Positions 31,829-42,915 of a stretch of 64,000 nt of DNA are shown here, piece after piece (within the stretch, counting starts at the first letter, position 1; every line of letters begins with the position of its first letter). Location of the stretch: NCBI GenBank assembly GCA_043228905.1, contig JBHGNT010000011.1, positions 1,612,001-1,676,000 of the forward strand. The letters run 5' to 3'. The translations under genes and the position numbers were made by a program. Origin of the DNA: Azolla caroliniana (Eukaryota; Polypodiophyta). The notes beneath the pieces were generated by a model. The model worked only from the letters and a program-made list of their open reading frames with translations. It ran no database searches and had not been told where the DNA came from.

Positions 31829-33092
31829 CTCCCCCTCAAGCTCAACTTGAGGTTCCATCCACTCTTCTGGATCTACGCTTCGATTCCTTCTGGCTTCACA
31901 CCTTGCTCGATCTCCTCGATCTGTTCGATTCCACGCGCCTCGACCCTTCCGGTCGGCTTGCGTGCCCATGCGGCCCTTCTCAACTCCATTGTTGTCGCGG
32001 TGTTGGCGCTTCTTCTACTGCCTTCTCTTCCGCTTGGTCCTCAGTTGATTCGGCGTATCCGAATCAAACATCCGAACCGACTTGGCTTTCTCCGATCGGT
32101 TTTCGTTTTCGTCCGAGTTGGCTGTCTCCAACTCGTCTTTGGTCTTCTTGCCCTTCATGGAATCGTCTCCCCCATGCCTGGTTCACTTCGGCTCTTTTTT
32201 TCGACTTCTCCCTTTATGTCCGCTTTCGGAATCTTCTGCGGATCCACGCTCGGTTTCTTCAGTTGATCCAAAATCAAATTCGTCATCCGACTCGACGTCG
32301 CGGTCTTCCGGAACTTCTCTCCCCCTTCCATGGTGATTCGGGACGTCTCTCCCCCTCAAGTTCGGCATGTCGAGGTGACGCAACCCAAGCGCACCTGAGA
32401 ATTGCCGCAACTTGTCTAGACCAAGATGCTTGGTGAAGATGTCGGCGGTTTGCCGATCCATTGGAACATACTGAAGTCCGACTTCACCGGAGAGGACGCC
32501 CTCACGGACGAAATGGTAGTGCACCTCAATGTGCTTGGTCTGGGCGTGGAAGATGGGGTTCTTTGCTAGTTGGATGCTGCTAAGGTTGTCGCAGTAGATT
32601 GTCGTTGGATCGGATACCTCCACCTGCAGATCCTTAAGTATCCGCTTCAACCATATGGCTTCGCATGTCGCGAAAGCCGCTCCTCTATACTCGGCTTCGG
32701 TGCTCGACAGCGCAACTGTCAGCTGCTTCTTGCTACTCCACGCGATCGCGGCACTCCCAAGAGAGAACGCAAAACCAGACGTGGATCGGCGATCGGTGAC
32801 GTTGCCAGCCTAGTCAGCATCGGTGTAGTTGACCAACTACGGGGCTGTACCAGTCCGATATAGTAGCCCTCGGTCTTTAGTGCCACTTACATACCGCAAT
32901 ACGCGTTGCGCACACTGAAGGTGCTCCTCGGTAGGTCGCGCCATGAACTGACTAATCACCCCGACTGAGTAGCTAAGATCTAGTCGGGTGATGGTCAAGT
33001 ATATAAGGCATTCGACTATCTGTCGGAACCTCATCAGGTCACATACCTTTCCGGAATTGGGGCGAAGCTTGAGGGTTCTATCAAGAGGAGTT
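31829..33092 (-). pseudogene. C2 RNase H and Pol C-terminal extension
   Basis: Reverse-strand codons include PLDRTLKLRPNSGKVCD, LDLSYSVGVISQFMARPTEEH and RYVSGTKDRGLLY, then RNase H up to YHFVREGVLSGEVGLQYVPMDRQTADIFTK-type residues. An Asp/Glu/Lys/Ser-rich extension (near 32190-32340) follows. At about 33092 the RT core jumps directly to the integrase-RT linker. Compared with C1 (7640 to 8570), some 900 bp including YVDD are deleted. Confidence 0.75.
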
Positions 33093-33933
33093 CTTAGCCG
33101 ACACAGACTTCGCTCTTGAAGAACCGTCATCACTTCCCTCGGAGTCGGACTCGCGTCGATCCGACTCATTCTTATCCGTGCCATAGTCCAACATCTTCTT
33201 CTTCCCTTTTTCCTTGCGCATAAACCATGTCCTCGGCTTCCTGCGCGGGGAATGCACGGCCGAGCCTCCACTACTCGCTGCCTCTTCTTCGGACTGATCA
33301 AACTGACTCAGTCGTACATTCGGTTCACTTAATTGAAATGAGATCGGACTCTCTTCGAGGGTCCCAATTTCACCCTCATTCGGAGGCACTTCAGCCTCGC
33401 TGACCTCATCGTCAGAGCTTGGATTGGAGTTGAGGTTCGGAGTCGGAGGCAAGTACTAGGACACGGACTCGTCAAACACAACGTCGCGGCTTACACGGGC
33501 TTGTTTGGTTCGGGGGTTATAACACTTATAACCCTTCTGCTCGTCCGAATAGCCGACTAAGATACACTTCTCAGCTTTTGCGTCCAACTTCCTCTGTTTC
33601 TCCTTTGGCACATGCACATACGCAATGCTACCGAAAACTCTCAAGTGTCGTAGATTTGGCTTCCTTCCGAAATACAATTCATGCGCCGACACTTTGTATC
33701 CGATCCGATTCTGGATGTACACCGTGGTTCGTACTGCCTCGGCCCAATAGAACTTGGGCAAGCTCTTCTTTTCCAGCATTGCCCACACTGCTTCCACAAC
33801 CAACTGATTTTTCCTCTCGGCCACGCCGTTTTGCTTCGGCGTATATCTGTAACTGAATTCGTGTCTGTTGTAGATACCTGTTGAATTGACTGGAGAAGTA
33901 CTTTTTTTCACCATCTGAACACAGGCACTTGAT
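33093..33933 (-). pseudogene. C2 integrase C-terminal half and linker
   Basis: The reverse frame reads SYRYTPKQNGVAERKNQ with the catalytic Glu, FYWAEAVRTTVYIQNRI, GSIAYVHVP and GYSDEQKGYKCYNPRTKQARVSRD, then an acidic linker. One stop occurs near 33457. It is interrupted at 33934 by the solo LTR; the N-terminal half of integrase lies beyond it. Confidence 0.83.
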
Positions 33934-34352
33934 TGTTACCGGCCGGCAAGGAGTCCAAAATACGGAGTGAAGGAATTAATTAAGTATGGTTGTAAATAAG
34001 CATAGTGTGGACGGACGGACTGGAAACGGTATGCCGTTCCAGATCCGGACGGATCCCGAATAGGTGCGATAGGCACCGTTTTGTACTACGGGCCGGAAAC
34101 CTATTTAAAGGCCCCAACCCCATTGTAATCGCAGCGGATAATTAATAGAGCGTATGGTGTTTATACTTCTGTGTTGATTTCCGTTCTGTACTTACTGTTA
34201 TATCTTACGCGTGTAATTAACGAAAGCGCTCTAATCGTGTAACCTACGTAAGTCGGTGTAATCGTTGAGTTATAATCCTATGCCGTAATCACCCTTTGGT
34301 GAAGTGTCTCCGTGACACCTTGTGTTAGGCCTTGTCCGGTCAGAGAATAACA
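33934..34352 (+). repeat. Solo LTR with perfect target duplication
   Basis: 419 bp, TGTTACCGGCCGGC to GAGAATAACA, flanked by TTGAT on both sides (33929-33933 and 34353-34357). A TATTTAAAGGCCCC box lies near 34102-34115. Removing it and one TTGAT restores C2 integrase. It arose by recombination between the two LTRs of an unseen element; no other copy is in this window. Confidence 0.9.
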
Positions 34353-35230
34353 TTGATCTTTCTTCTTGTTTCCCTTTCGACGAAACTCTTGAGGTTCCGG
34401 AAACAGTCGAAGACTTCACTCTTCTTCTGAATGAGGTAGATCCATGTGTGCCCCATATAGTCGTTGATGAAGGAGACGAAATATCGACTCCTGCCAAGAC
34501 TAACGTTCTGTGCCAGTTCCCATACATCGGAATGTATCAAGTCGAGCTTGTTCCGGCTCTGGTTACACTCGTTAGGGAAAGGAAGTCAGTGTTGCTTCCC
34601 TAGTTGGCAGGCTTGACAAATTTGTGCCTTCCGGCCACTAAATTTGGGCAATCCGAACACCACCTGGTTCAATTGCAGGTGCTGAAGCCGTCGATAGTTG
34701 ACGTGGTCTATCTGCTTGTGCCATAAGTCGATATCCGACTCGACTTTTTATCCTTTTGCGAACATTACGGTACCACCTTCACTAAAGTCGAGGATAAACA
34801 TCCTCCCGTCTCTGTGCCCTTGTGCAATAACTCGGCCTTCTTCCTCGATGAAGCACCCGAGATGCGTAAACCGAACCTGCATCCCCTGGTTGACGATATG
34901 TCCGACTGACACCAGGTTCTTCATGATTGTTGGAACGTGTAACACGTTCATGAGTTTCCCTTTCTGACCGACATGGCTCAGGGGAACTTCACCGACATTC
35001 GCAATCGGATGCGGAGTGTCATCTATGGTTGCGACTACTCCCGGTTGCATCGGTTTCTCAAGGTATGAGAACCACCCTTTTGGCATGTCATGTGGTTTGA
35101 TGCGCCGGAGTTGACGTACCACACCTTGCCCGATTTCGGGGTGGACTTCTTCATCGAGTTCTCTTCGTGTTTCGTCACGAAGGTTGACCCTTTTTCGGCT
35201 TTTACGGATCCTTTGGCGTAGTACGATCAC
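34353..35230 (-). pseudogene. C2 integrase N-terminal half, pre-integrase and protease
   Basis: The reverse strand shows an IHSDVWELAQNVSLGRSRYF segment with the first catalytic Asp, YLIQKKSEVFDCFRNLK, the pre-integrase region near 34620-34740 and the region after protease (GVVATIDDTPHPIANVGEVPLSHVGQKGK pattern). The DSGAS protease core is shifted out of frame near 35100. A stop replaces Trp or Gln in several places. Confidence 0.8.
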
Positions 35231-35805
35231 TGCCGATTACCCCCGTCGGTTTGTCCGGAACCTGATCCAGATTAGGTCCTCTCCGAATCGGCGCGCTTCT
35301 TCTAGCACTCGTTCTGCTTGTGGCCTTTCTTGCCACAGTACCAACATTCTGTGACGGGTTTCCCTTGCCAAGTCTCGTTGCCTCGACTCCCCCTGTTTCC
35401 GGAGGGTCTGGAATTCCTGTCGGCATCACTTCGGTGCCTTCTTCCTTGATCCCGTCGGCCGCTTCCATTGCGCACTGACTTGCCTCGTCCGCTAGAACCA
35501 CGGGGCCTATCTCCCTCCGTGTATAACATCTTGTTGTCGGCATGCGTGCTTGTGAACACTCCCGCGTCGTTCTCCTCTATAAGGAGCATCGACTGTAGGT
35601 CAAAAAACGATGGCGTATTCTCCCGTGTACACACGGCAATTCGGAACGCTCCGAACTTCGACGCCAGTCCCCCGAGACAGATCTACACCATCTCGCCTTC
35701 CTCGACATTCACATTGATAGAGGCTAAGGAGTCGCATATCTCTTTGATCTTCGAGGTGTAATCAGCCACCGACAAGTCGCGTTGTCATAAGTTGCTTAGC
35801 TTCGG
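35231..35805 (-). pseudogene. C2 gag C-terminal half
   Basis: The reverse frame has CTRENTPSFFDLQSMLLIEEN, DNKMLYTEGDRPRG and the zinc knuckle CWYCGKKGHKQNEC. It begins mid-Gag (equivalent to LRQRDLSVADYT in C1) because the 5' end of C2 is missing at 35805. Frame breaks near 35640 and 35300. Confidence 0.82.
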
Positions 35806-36690
35806 TAATGAGCATCAATTCTTTTTCACTTGTCGTGAATGCCGACGTTCCCTTCCGATCCATTCCGAACCATTTCGGTTCAAACTCGTCTTTGAATCGA
35901 TAGTGCCGGTTTCTTTCTCATTCCGGAAATGCCGACAGTTCTTTTGGAAGTGTCCCGGCTTCCCGCAATAGAAGCACATGGGCCTCCCCCTTGACTTTGA
36001 CCTCGTCCCCGATTTGTCTCGATTTTGGGGACTCCGATACCGGCCTCTTCCCCGGTTGTGGTCATCTTCCGTGACCAAGGCCTTCGGATCGGTTCCGGAC
36101 TCCCGGTCCTTCTGGCGAGCTTGTTCATCTAGCAAGCTTGATTTTACCCTTGCTAGGGACAACTGTTTTCCTTCTGGCCCGGCGTTGCCCAATGTGACAA
36201 CTAACATCTCCCAGCTATCCGGGAGGGAACCGAGCAGGAGCAATGTGAGTACCTCATCGGTGAGAGGTACTTTGAACAAGGTTGCTTGATGTATCAGCCC
36301 TTGGAAGGCATTCATGTGCTTCGCCATACTAGAGTTGTCCTGGTACCGGAGCCTCACTAGCTTCCGGAATACCGAAACCCGATTAACGGTATTCTTGTTC
36401 TGGAACATGATGTTGATCTTCTCCCAAAGTTCATGGGCCTTGCTCTCTTCATTGAAGTTGTTGTATAGGCTCATGTCAATGAAGCACCGAATATATGTTG
36501 TAGGCTTCATGTGCATCACCTCCCACACTGTGGCATTGATCTTATCCGGTCTCATGTCCCCGAACTGAACCAGCAACCAAAGATCTTTAACCACCAGCAT
36601 ATCCCTGATCTTCAACTTCCACACTTAGTAGTTTGAGCCGGTGAGCTTGAACATGCCGCTGGACGATTCTTTCATTTCCTGTGTTGTTCG
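35806..36690 (-). pseudogene. B4 gag
   Basis: Beyond C2 the B4 element resumes. Gag is nearly open: SVWKLK with an upstream stop (near 36628), then DMLVVKDLWLLVQFGD, AFQGLIHQATLFKVPLTDEV, KQLSLARVKSSLLDEQARQKD and an intact zinc knuckle CFYCGKPGHFQKNC. It breaks off at 35806 in the segment before protease. A primer-site match (complement of CTCTGATACCAG) lies at about 36690-36702. Confidence 0.85.
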
Positions 36691-36704
36691 CTCTGATACC
36701 AGTT

Positions 36705-37424
36705 TGTGAGGAATAACGCGGAATACTGCTCGGCCACGACTGAGTCTTGAATTACTTCTATAAGAGTGCAACACAGTAATGGGAATAGACATACACACAA
36801 AAGAGAGTACACAAGATGTTTACATGGAGAACCTTGAATGGGAAAATCCACGGGAGCCCACAGACTCCAACTATGACTATGAAGAAAAGAGGGTACAATC
36901 AAAGACTTGGAGGCAACGACCTCGAGCTCTGTTTCTTCACCAATTGGCAGTTACAACAGAGTATTTCTCTGTATCTCACACTCTCTCTCTGTCGCTCTCT
37001 CTCTGTACAACAATATAACAAGAACAATAACAACACATGCATATAGTGAGAAAGGTACAATCAGAGACTCGGAGGCAACAACTTCGAGCTCTGTTTCTTC
37101 ACCAACTGGCTATTACAACAGAGTAAATCGCTTTGTATCTCCACTATCTCTCTCTCTCTCTCTCTCTCTTTGTTCTCTCTATACAACAGTTATACACATA
37201 CAACAACTCTATCACAACACCCTTACAAAGTGATTGCTCTAAGTCATATTTATACTTATATGAACGTAGGGCTATTTACAAATATAGCCTCAATAGGCTT
37301 GCTCAAAACATATTTACAGATATGTCTCTCTTCCGGTTCTCACCGGGTCTCCTCCGGTTTCCGGTTCTCATCGGGTCCTCTTCATTCATCACTGGTCCCA
37401 TCTGGAGGGACTGATTTCCCAACA
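36705..37424 (-). repeat. B4 5' LTR, enlarged by an internal duplication
   Basis: 720 bp against 517 bp for its partner at 17084-17600. An internal repeat with a 162-bp offset (GGTACAATC at 36892 and at 37054) accounts for most of the excess; an extra CT run at 37138-37168 and other indels make up the rest. Palindromes are at 37228-37324. Confidence 0.85.
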
Positions 37425-38960
37425 AGACAGAATTCCTCCCACCGGATCCCTAATTGTCCGATGAAGTTCTTCATCCAAATTACCTCTTTGCCAACTTCTA
37501 CAGCCGCCATGTACTCTGATTCCGTTGTTGACAATGCAATGGACTTCTACAACCTCGACTGCCACGATACAACTCCCCCTGCATAAGTCATGACATATCT
37601 GGATGTAGAATGAGTGATATCCGTATCAACCAACATATCCGAATCCGTGAATCCTCCAAGTTGGGGTTTAACTGAGCTGAATTGGAGGCACATACTTGAG
37701 GTGCCTTTCAACTACCGGAGTATCCAGTTGACCATGGTCCAATGTTCTTTTCCGAGATTTCTCATGAACTGGCTGACCAATCCGACTACATATCCAATAT
37801 CCGGTTGTGTACACACCATTGCGTAAATGAGGCTTCTGACTGCAGAGGCATACAATATCTTCATCATTTCCGACTTCTTGCCTTTGTCTTCGGGCTTTGC
37901 TTTTCGGATAGTTTGCAGTTTGCCGGAAGTGTCGACCCAACCGGCTTTGCATCCGTCATGTTGAATCGTTCGAGCACCTTTGTCATGCACTTCTCCTATG
38001 ACAACCACAATAACTTTTCGTCTAGTCTCGGATTATGTGGATCCCTAGGATTTGTCTCACCGGATCCATATCTTTCATTGAGAAGGATCGGCTTAGGGCC
38101 TTCTTCAAAATTCTGATTTTGATACGGTCTTGTTCGACGATCAACATGTCGTGTGATTTTGATACAGTAGTATCAGGAAGTATCCTCTGTCAAACTTCTT
38201 CACGAATATGCAGTGGTCGGCCTGCGTCTTGTGGATGCTTGATCGGTCATGAAGGAATCGAACTTCCATTACCATTGCTAGGGGGCTTGCTTCAATCCGT
38301 ATAAGCTCTTCTTCAACTGGCACACCAGGTTCTCCTTCCCTTTATTGACAAAACCTTCCAGTTGTTGCATGTATATCTTTTATGCGAGGTCGCCATGTAG
38401 GAACGCCAACTTGACGTTTAGTTGCTCTACCTCGAGGTCCATGCTTGCCACTATGCTCAACATCGTCCGAATGGATGTCATCTTGACTAACGGGGCGAAG
38501 ATCTCATTGAAATCCAGTCCTTTCTTCTATTGAAACCCCTTCACCACGATCCGAGCTTTGTATCTTTGAGGATTTCCGACATCTCCAAGTTTTAGCTTAT
38601 ATACCCACTTGTTTCGGAGTGCTTTCTTTCCCTTCGGTAGTTCCATCAATTCATATGTGTGGTTCTCATGTATGGAATCCATCTCATCTTGCATGGAACT
38701 TAACTACTTGCAGTTGTGGGTGTTTTTCCTAGCTTCTTCGAGGCTTTCCAACTCCCCCTCGTTGGTCAATAAGACATGCCCTACATCTGGAAATCTCTGG
38801 GGCCCCTTCTCTCTCTATGAGGGTATCTCCGTCCTTTATTTTTTGTCTGAACCCGGACAGTCCTTCGAGTGTCATCCGGCTTCCGACTGGATGGGTCCTT
38901 GTATCTTCCGATATTCTCCGACTCCAAGTCGGCAATGGTCTTGTCTTCCATGAAGACTAT
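37425..38960 (-). pseudogene. B3 RNase H and RT (broken)
   Basis: Reverse-strand RNase H (ESEYMAAVEVGKEVIWMKNF-like, then VSWQSRL-like decayed) is followed upstream by RT segments ASAVRSLIYAMVCTQPDIGYVVG, MDLEVEQLNVKLAFLHGDL-like and WKLKPG-like. The YVDD catalytic motif near 38143-38160 is destroyed: LLY is followed by QNHTTC through an insertion that copies a nearby GATTTTGATAC sequence. There are many stops, consistent with this being the oldest B copy. Confidence 0.8.
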
Positions 38961-39726
38961 GTCTCGACTCCAGAACACCTTCTTGTCAACCAAGTCCACA
39001 CTCGGTAGCCGAGCTCATCATCGCCATATCGAAGGAATATGCATGGCTGGGACTTCGGATCCAAATTTTCCCTCTTTTCCTTTGCTACATGCACGTAGGT
39101 GAGACAACCGATCACCTTCAGATGCCGGTAAGACTCGTCTTTACCAGTCCATACTCTTTGTGGTGTGTCTCCTTCCAAGGGTGTTGAGGGTAATCTATTT
39201 ATCACATAAGTCGTCGTCATCAACACTTCAACGTAAAACATCTTGGGCAACTTTGCATGTGCTAGCATGTTCCGAACGCTCTCCATCACGGTTCGGTTCA
39301 TCCTTTCGGCCAATCCATTCAGTTCCAGTGTCTTCGGCATGGTAACTGCCCCCTGTATTTGCCTCCATTGTCCGCTCAAACCGCCTTTAGCTTTCGGCCA
39401 GTTTCCCTTTCCATTCCCGCGTCAAAATCCCTAAAGAAGGATAATACCTAGTCCTTCGTCCTCACCGGTGAGACCCACAGCCTGTTGTGCCACAACTCAC
39501 TGACATTGTCAGATGCCACATTCACTTCTTCCCGACATATACGGGCATGCATCAGGTACAATGTGTTGATCTTCCGGGATCCAGCCACGATCAGGATTCC
39601 TTTGCAAAACTTCATGTCTCCATTCCAGATGCTAACCGTGTAGCCTTCATCATCTAGCCGACCGACTGATATCAAGTTCAACCGAACCTCCGGAACATTT
39701 CGTACAGCTTTCAGTAGCAACTTGCA
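38961..39726 (-). pseudogene. B3 integrase and pre-integrase (partly deleted)
   Basis: The reverse strand retains PKTLELNGLAERMNRTVMESVR with the catalytic Glu, LAHAKLPKMF and GYGDDELGYRVW, and the pre-integrase part near 39500-39720. The first integrase third is reduced: sequence jumps from LWHNRL to WVSPVRTKD, so the HTDVCQ Asp segment and the Cys pair are missing. Confidence 0.78.
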
Positions 39727-40979
39727 CTAGGTTGATGTCGTCAACCACACGTCTCCTACGCCGACAATTTGGCATGCACCTTCATTTCCCATCCGGTCAT
39801 AATGGTGATCTCTGACTTTGGAAGATGAGAAGCACTTCCGGTCGGGGGTCAGATGGAACGACGCACCGGAGTCAATCACCCACGTCGTTTCATTGCTGAC
39901 AAGATGTAGCTCATTTTCCTTGGTTATGAGCAACAACTCTTCTTCACTTGTCGCAATTGACGATGTTCCTCTCCTTTTCAAAATCTTCTTCGGTTCCTGA
40001 ATATCGGCTCCCCCTTTGGTTTTCCGGAAGTGCCGACAATTCTTCTCGACATGCCCCATCTTTCTGCAATAAAAGCACATGGGCCTCCCCCTTGACTTCG
40101 ATCTCATCCCCGATTTTTCCCGGTTCAGGGATTCTGATTCCGGCCTCTTCCCCAGTTATGATCGTCTTCCGTAACCAAGGCCTTCGGATCGGTTCTGGAC
40201 TCCCGATCCTTCCAACGAGCTTCTTCATCTAGCAAACTCGACTTCACTCTCGCTAGGGATAGGTGTTTCCCTTCCGGCCCGACGTTGTCTAAAGTGACAA
40301 CCAACTTCTCCCAACTATCCAGGAGGGAACCGAGCAACAACAACATGAGTACCTCGTTGGCTAGAGGTACTTCCGACGAACTTGTCTAGTTTATGAGTCC
40401 CTAGAAGGCATTCATATGCTCTGCCATGCTGGAGCCGTCTTGGTATCGGAGTCTCACTAACTTCCAGAATACTTAGACCCGATTCACAACATTTTTGCTC
40501 TCCAACATGGTACCGACTTTCTCCTAGAGCACATGAGCCTTACTATCATCGTTGAAGTTATTGTATAGGCTCATATCGATGAAGCACTGAATGTCATGCT
40601 GGAGCCGTCTTGGTATTAGAGTCTCACTAACTTCCAGAATATTTAGACCCGATTCACAACATTTTTGCTCTCCAACATGGTACCGACTTTCTCCTAGAGC
40701 ACATGAGCCTTACTATCATCGTTGAAGTTATTGTACAGGCTCATATCGATGAAGCACTGAATGTATGTCGTTGTCTTCGTGTGCATTACTTCATAGATCG
40801 TGGCATCGATCTTACCCGGTCTTTTGTCCGCAAACTGTGCTAGCAGCTAGAGATCTTTGACCACCAGCATGTCCCTCATCTTCAACTTCCATACTGAGTA
40901 GTTGGATCCTGTGAGCTTGAACATGCCGCTCAAAGAATCTTCCATTTTCTTTCCTTAGTTGTTCGCTCTGATACCAATT
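39727..40979 (-). pseudogene. B3 gag-protease with 170-bp duplication
   Basis: The protease motif WVIDSGASFHLTPDRK is intact near 39850-39895. The zinc knuckle is CFYCRKMGHVEKNC, with Arg for Gly after the second Cys. Gag upstream is broken by stops and by a 170-bp tandem duplication (40425-40764). A primer-site match (complement of GATACCAATTTGA) lies at 40970-40979. Confidence 0.8.
40425..40764. repeat. 170-bp direct tandem duplication in B3 gag
   Basis: Units 40425-40594 and 40595-40764 both start CATGCTGGAGCCGTC and end GAAGCACTGAATGT. By eye they differ at only a few positions, all transitions, so the duplication is fairly recent relative to the element. Confidence 0.95.
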
Positions 40980-41526
40980 TGATAGAAATAGTGCTCGGCC
41001 ACAACCGAGTTTGAATCACACAATGGAAGTAACATAAAACATAAATGAGACAACACAGGATGTTAACGTGGAAAACCCTAAAAGGGAAGAACCAAGGGAG
41101 CCCATAGACTCCACCTATCACTATGAGAGGAAAGACACAATGAGAGACTCTGAGCCAATGACCTCGAGCTCTGTCTTCGCCAACCAACAGTTACAACAGG
41201 AAAGCTTTCTGTATCTTTCTGTGTGTGTGTGTGTGTCTTTGTACAATAACAACTACAATGATAATAGCGACAATATTAGTATTGCCCTAGTTATATTTAT
41301 ACTTATATAACTTTGGGGGTTATTTACAAATATGACCTCAAGGGTCACATCTAAACATATTTACTAATATGTTCCTATTTGTTGGTTCATACCGGATCCG
41401 GACTCCTTCCGGGTCCATCAGATCCGGTATCTGGATACCTTCCAGACCCATCCGGTCTAGTTCCTTCCTTCGGCTCATCCAATCCGGCTCATTCGGATCC
41501 CATCCGGAGGGACCCGATTCCCAAAA
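40980..41526 (-). repeat. B3 5' LTR
   Basis: 547 bp in reverse; the outer end reads CCCAAAA where other copies have CCCAACA. It retains the palindrome block in decayed form (41290-41372) and a (GT)n run at 41219-41238. Confidence 0.82.
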
Positions 41527-41883
41527 GATGTAAAAAGGGCATTTTCTGTGTCACCATCTCCTTCAAGCACTCCTGCTCTTGTCACTAAGGAAGGGTCCTT
41601 GTGCGAGCTTAGCTAGCTTGGCAATTGTTATCTTCTCCAAGTGCGCTTGGCGGTGGGATCTAACCTCATCCAGTCATGATCCAGAAGCCCGCCCTCGCAG
41701 CCTCCGACTCCTCACCTCGTTTCGTTACCATCTAGGAGTTGTTGACCTTTACATCTAGCCGGTGCCGATCACCCACCTGGTCAAGTATCACCCGTGGGAT
41801 GAATAAGCAATTCCGATTAGGCTAGGGAATACGACTATACCCAAATTAACCGTCAAAGCCTATTGGACGGAACGAGCTGGTGG
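41527..41883. other. Intergenic stretch, nothing recognised
   Basis: No open frame with family features. It lies between the B3 LTR and a long direct repeat and may be the flank into which B3 inserted. Confidence 0.5.
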
Positions 41884-42545
41884 AGCCCGAAATGATGAGT
41901 CGAACGTCTGAACGAAGGCAGGCGGATTTAGCTAGACGTGCCAATCAAATTGGGATTGAACAAACCGATTCTGAACAGATCTGTCTATCGGATCATAACA
42001 ACGAGGCAACCACCTATTTCTGAGCTCCCTAGTTAGGGACTTTCATGATCCCGCCCAAGCCGACCCGCAAGGCATGGTTTTCCGCGACATCGCTAAATAA
42101 CAAAGTTTGTTAGAAACAACAAAAAAGTTTTAGAGCAACTACTTTTAGTTGCCACAATAACTCCAGACCACATCTATATTAGTTACTATTATCAACGGTA
42201 TTTTCAAACACATTCAACATTCCCTCCACTTCCTTTATTATATAAGGAGGAAGCCGAGAACGCTAGAGTTGTAGTATTATGCTGGAGCTGCTATAACAAT
42301 TAACTCCTTTAGTTGTACTCCAATCTGTATTCCCAACTTAATATCAATTACATGGTAGTTTAAACTCTCCCTATTTTTGTTCATGTGCCTCTCACCTCCT
42401 TTGGTATTGGAGCGTCAATAGTACGAAGCCGGAAGATACGCCTGAAGATATACTACCCAATCTATACTCTACCTTTGCAAAAAAGAAGACAACAACCTTA
42501 GTATTATGGCAAGCTCCAGTTAGGCAAGAAAATAGCCTGTATATA
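41884..42545 (+). repeat. Direct repeat copy 1, LTR-like
   Basis: It matches 43433-44116 in the same orientation, starting GCCCG(A/T)AATGATG and ending TTAGGCAAGAAAATA. It contains the motif CTCCCTAGTTAGGGAC near 42027 and an LTR-like end CGCTAAATAACA at 42102. The downstream AT-rich part includes TATTATATAAGGAGG. Confidence 0.85.
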
Positions 42546-42915
42546 AACTTATTGCAAAGATAGATAGATAGATTATATTATTGTCTTCGGAGGTCAAATA
42601 TGACCTATGAGAGCAAAAACATTACATTTCACGTGATACGTGTGAAAGTGAGTAGTGACTCTCGATGTTCAAGAACTTTACCAATGAATGTTGCAATTGA
42701 GAGTGCACATTGTGGTTGTGAGAGGAATTCATGCAAGGATTGGGCTCAGTCGAAGAGATGTGGAAAGCATGGTCGAATATGATCAAAGGTAGAGCATTGT
42801 ATCTAAGTCTGTACTCAGACTCATGAACTTGTTTAGGGCAAAGTGTGCATAGCCGACCACTCTCATCACTTGTGCCCCATCACCATATCTCACATCGCAA
42901 TGCATGTGAGCTAAG
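42546..42915. other. Spacer, nothing recognised
   Basis: A 60-codon open frame (42600-42782) encodes a Cys/Ser-rich peptide that I cannot assign. The stretch separates the two direct repeats. Confidence 0.4.

Larger units (their letters stand above)
31390..35805 (-). mobile_element. C2: family-C element inside B4, 5' truncated
   Basis: Reverse strand: 3' LTR 31390-31828, RNase H and RT remnant, integrase, protease, and gag up to 35805. Its 5' LTR and Gag N-terminus are missing, together with about 160 bp of B4, as if one deletion removed both. A solo LTR (33934-34352) interrupts integrase. Confidence 0.83.
17084..37424 (-). mobile_element. B4: family-B element carrying B5, B6 and C2
   Basis: 3' LTR 17084-17600, internal parts 17601-17769, 28550-31389 and 35806-36690, 5' LTR 36705-37424. 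The family order is restored if B5 (17770-28549) and C2 (31390-35805) are removed, except for a 33-bp gap at the first and about 160 bp at the second. The target copy AGACA flanks it, with two extra bases (CA) at the left side. Confidence 0.8.
16932..41526 (-). mobile_element. B3: oldest family-B element, host of the nest
   Basis: Its RNase H C-terminal part lies at 16932-17081 and resumes at 37425 after the B4 insertion, with AGACA on both sides (17077-17081 and 37425-37429). It then continues through RT, integrase and gag to a 5' LTR at 40980-41526. The 3' end was lost at the B2 junction. Confidence 0.8.

Noticed and set aside
31787-32436. Forward open frames of 159 and 209 codons
   Set aside because: They lie opposite the C2 LTR, Pol extension and RNase H; their composition follows from the reverse coding strand.
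37021-37233. A second independent LTR inserted in the B4 LTR
   Set aside because: No TG/CA ends or target duplication; it is better explained as an internal duplication.
42600-42782. Cys-rich 60-residue frame as a transposase or zinc-finger remnant
   Set aside because: The Cys and His spacing fits no family I can name with confidence, and the frame is short.
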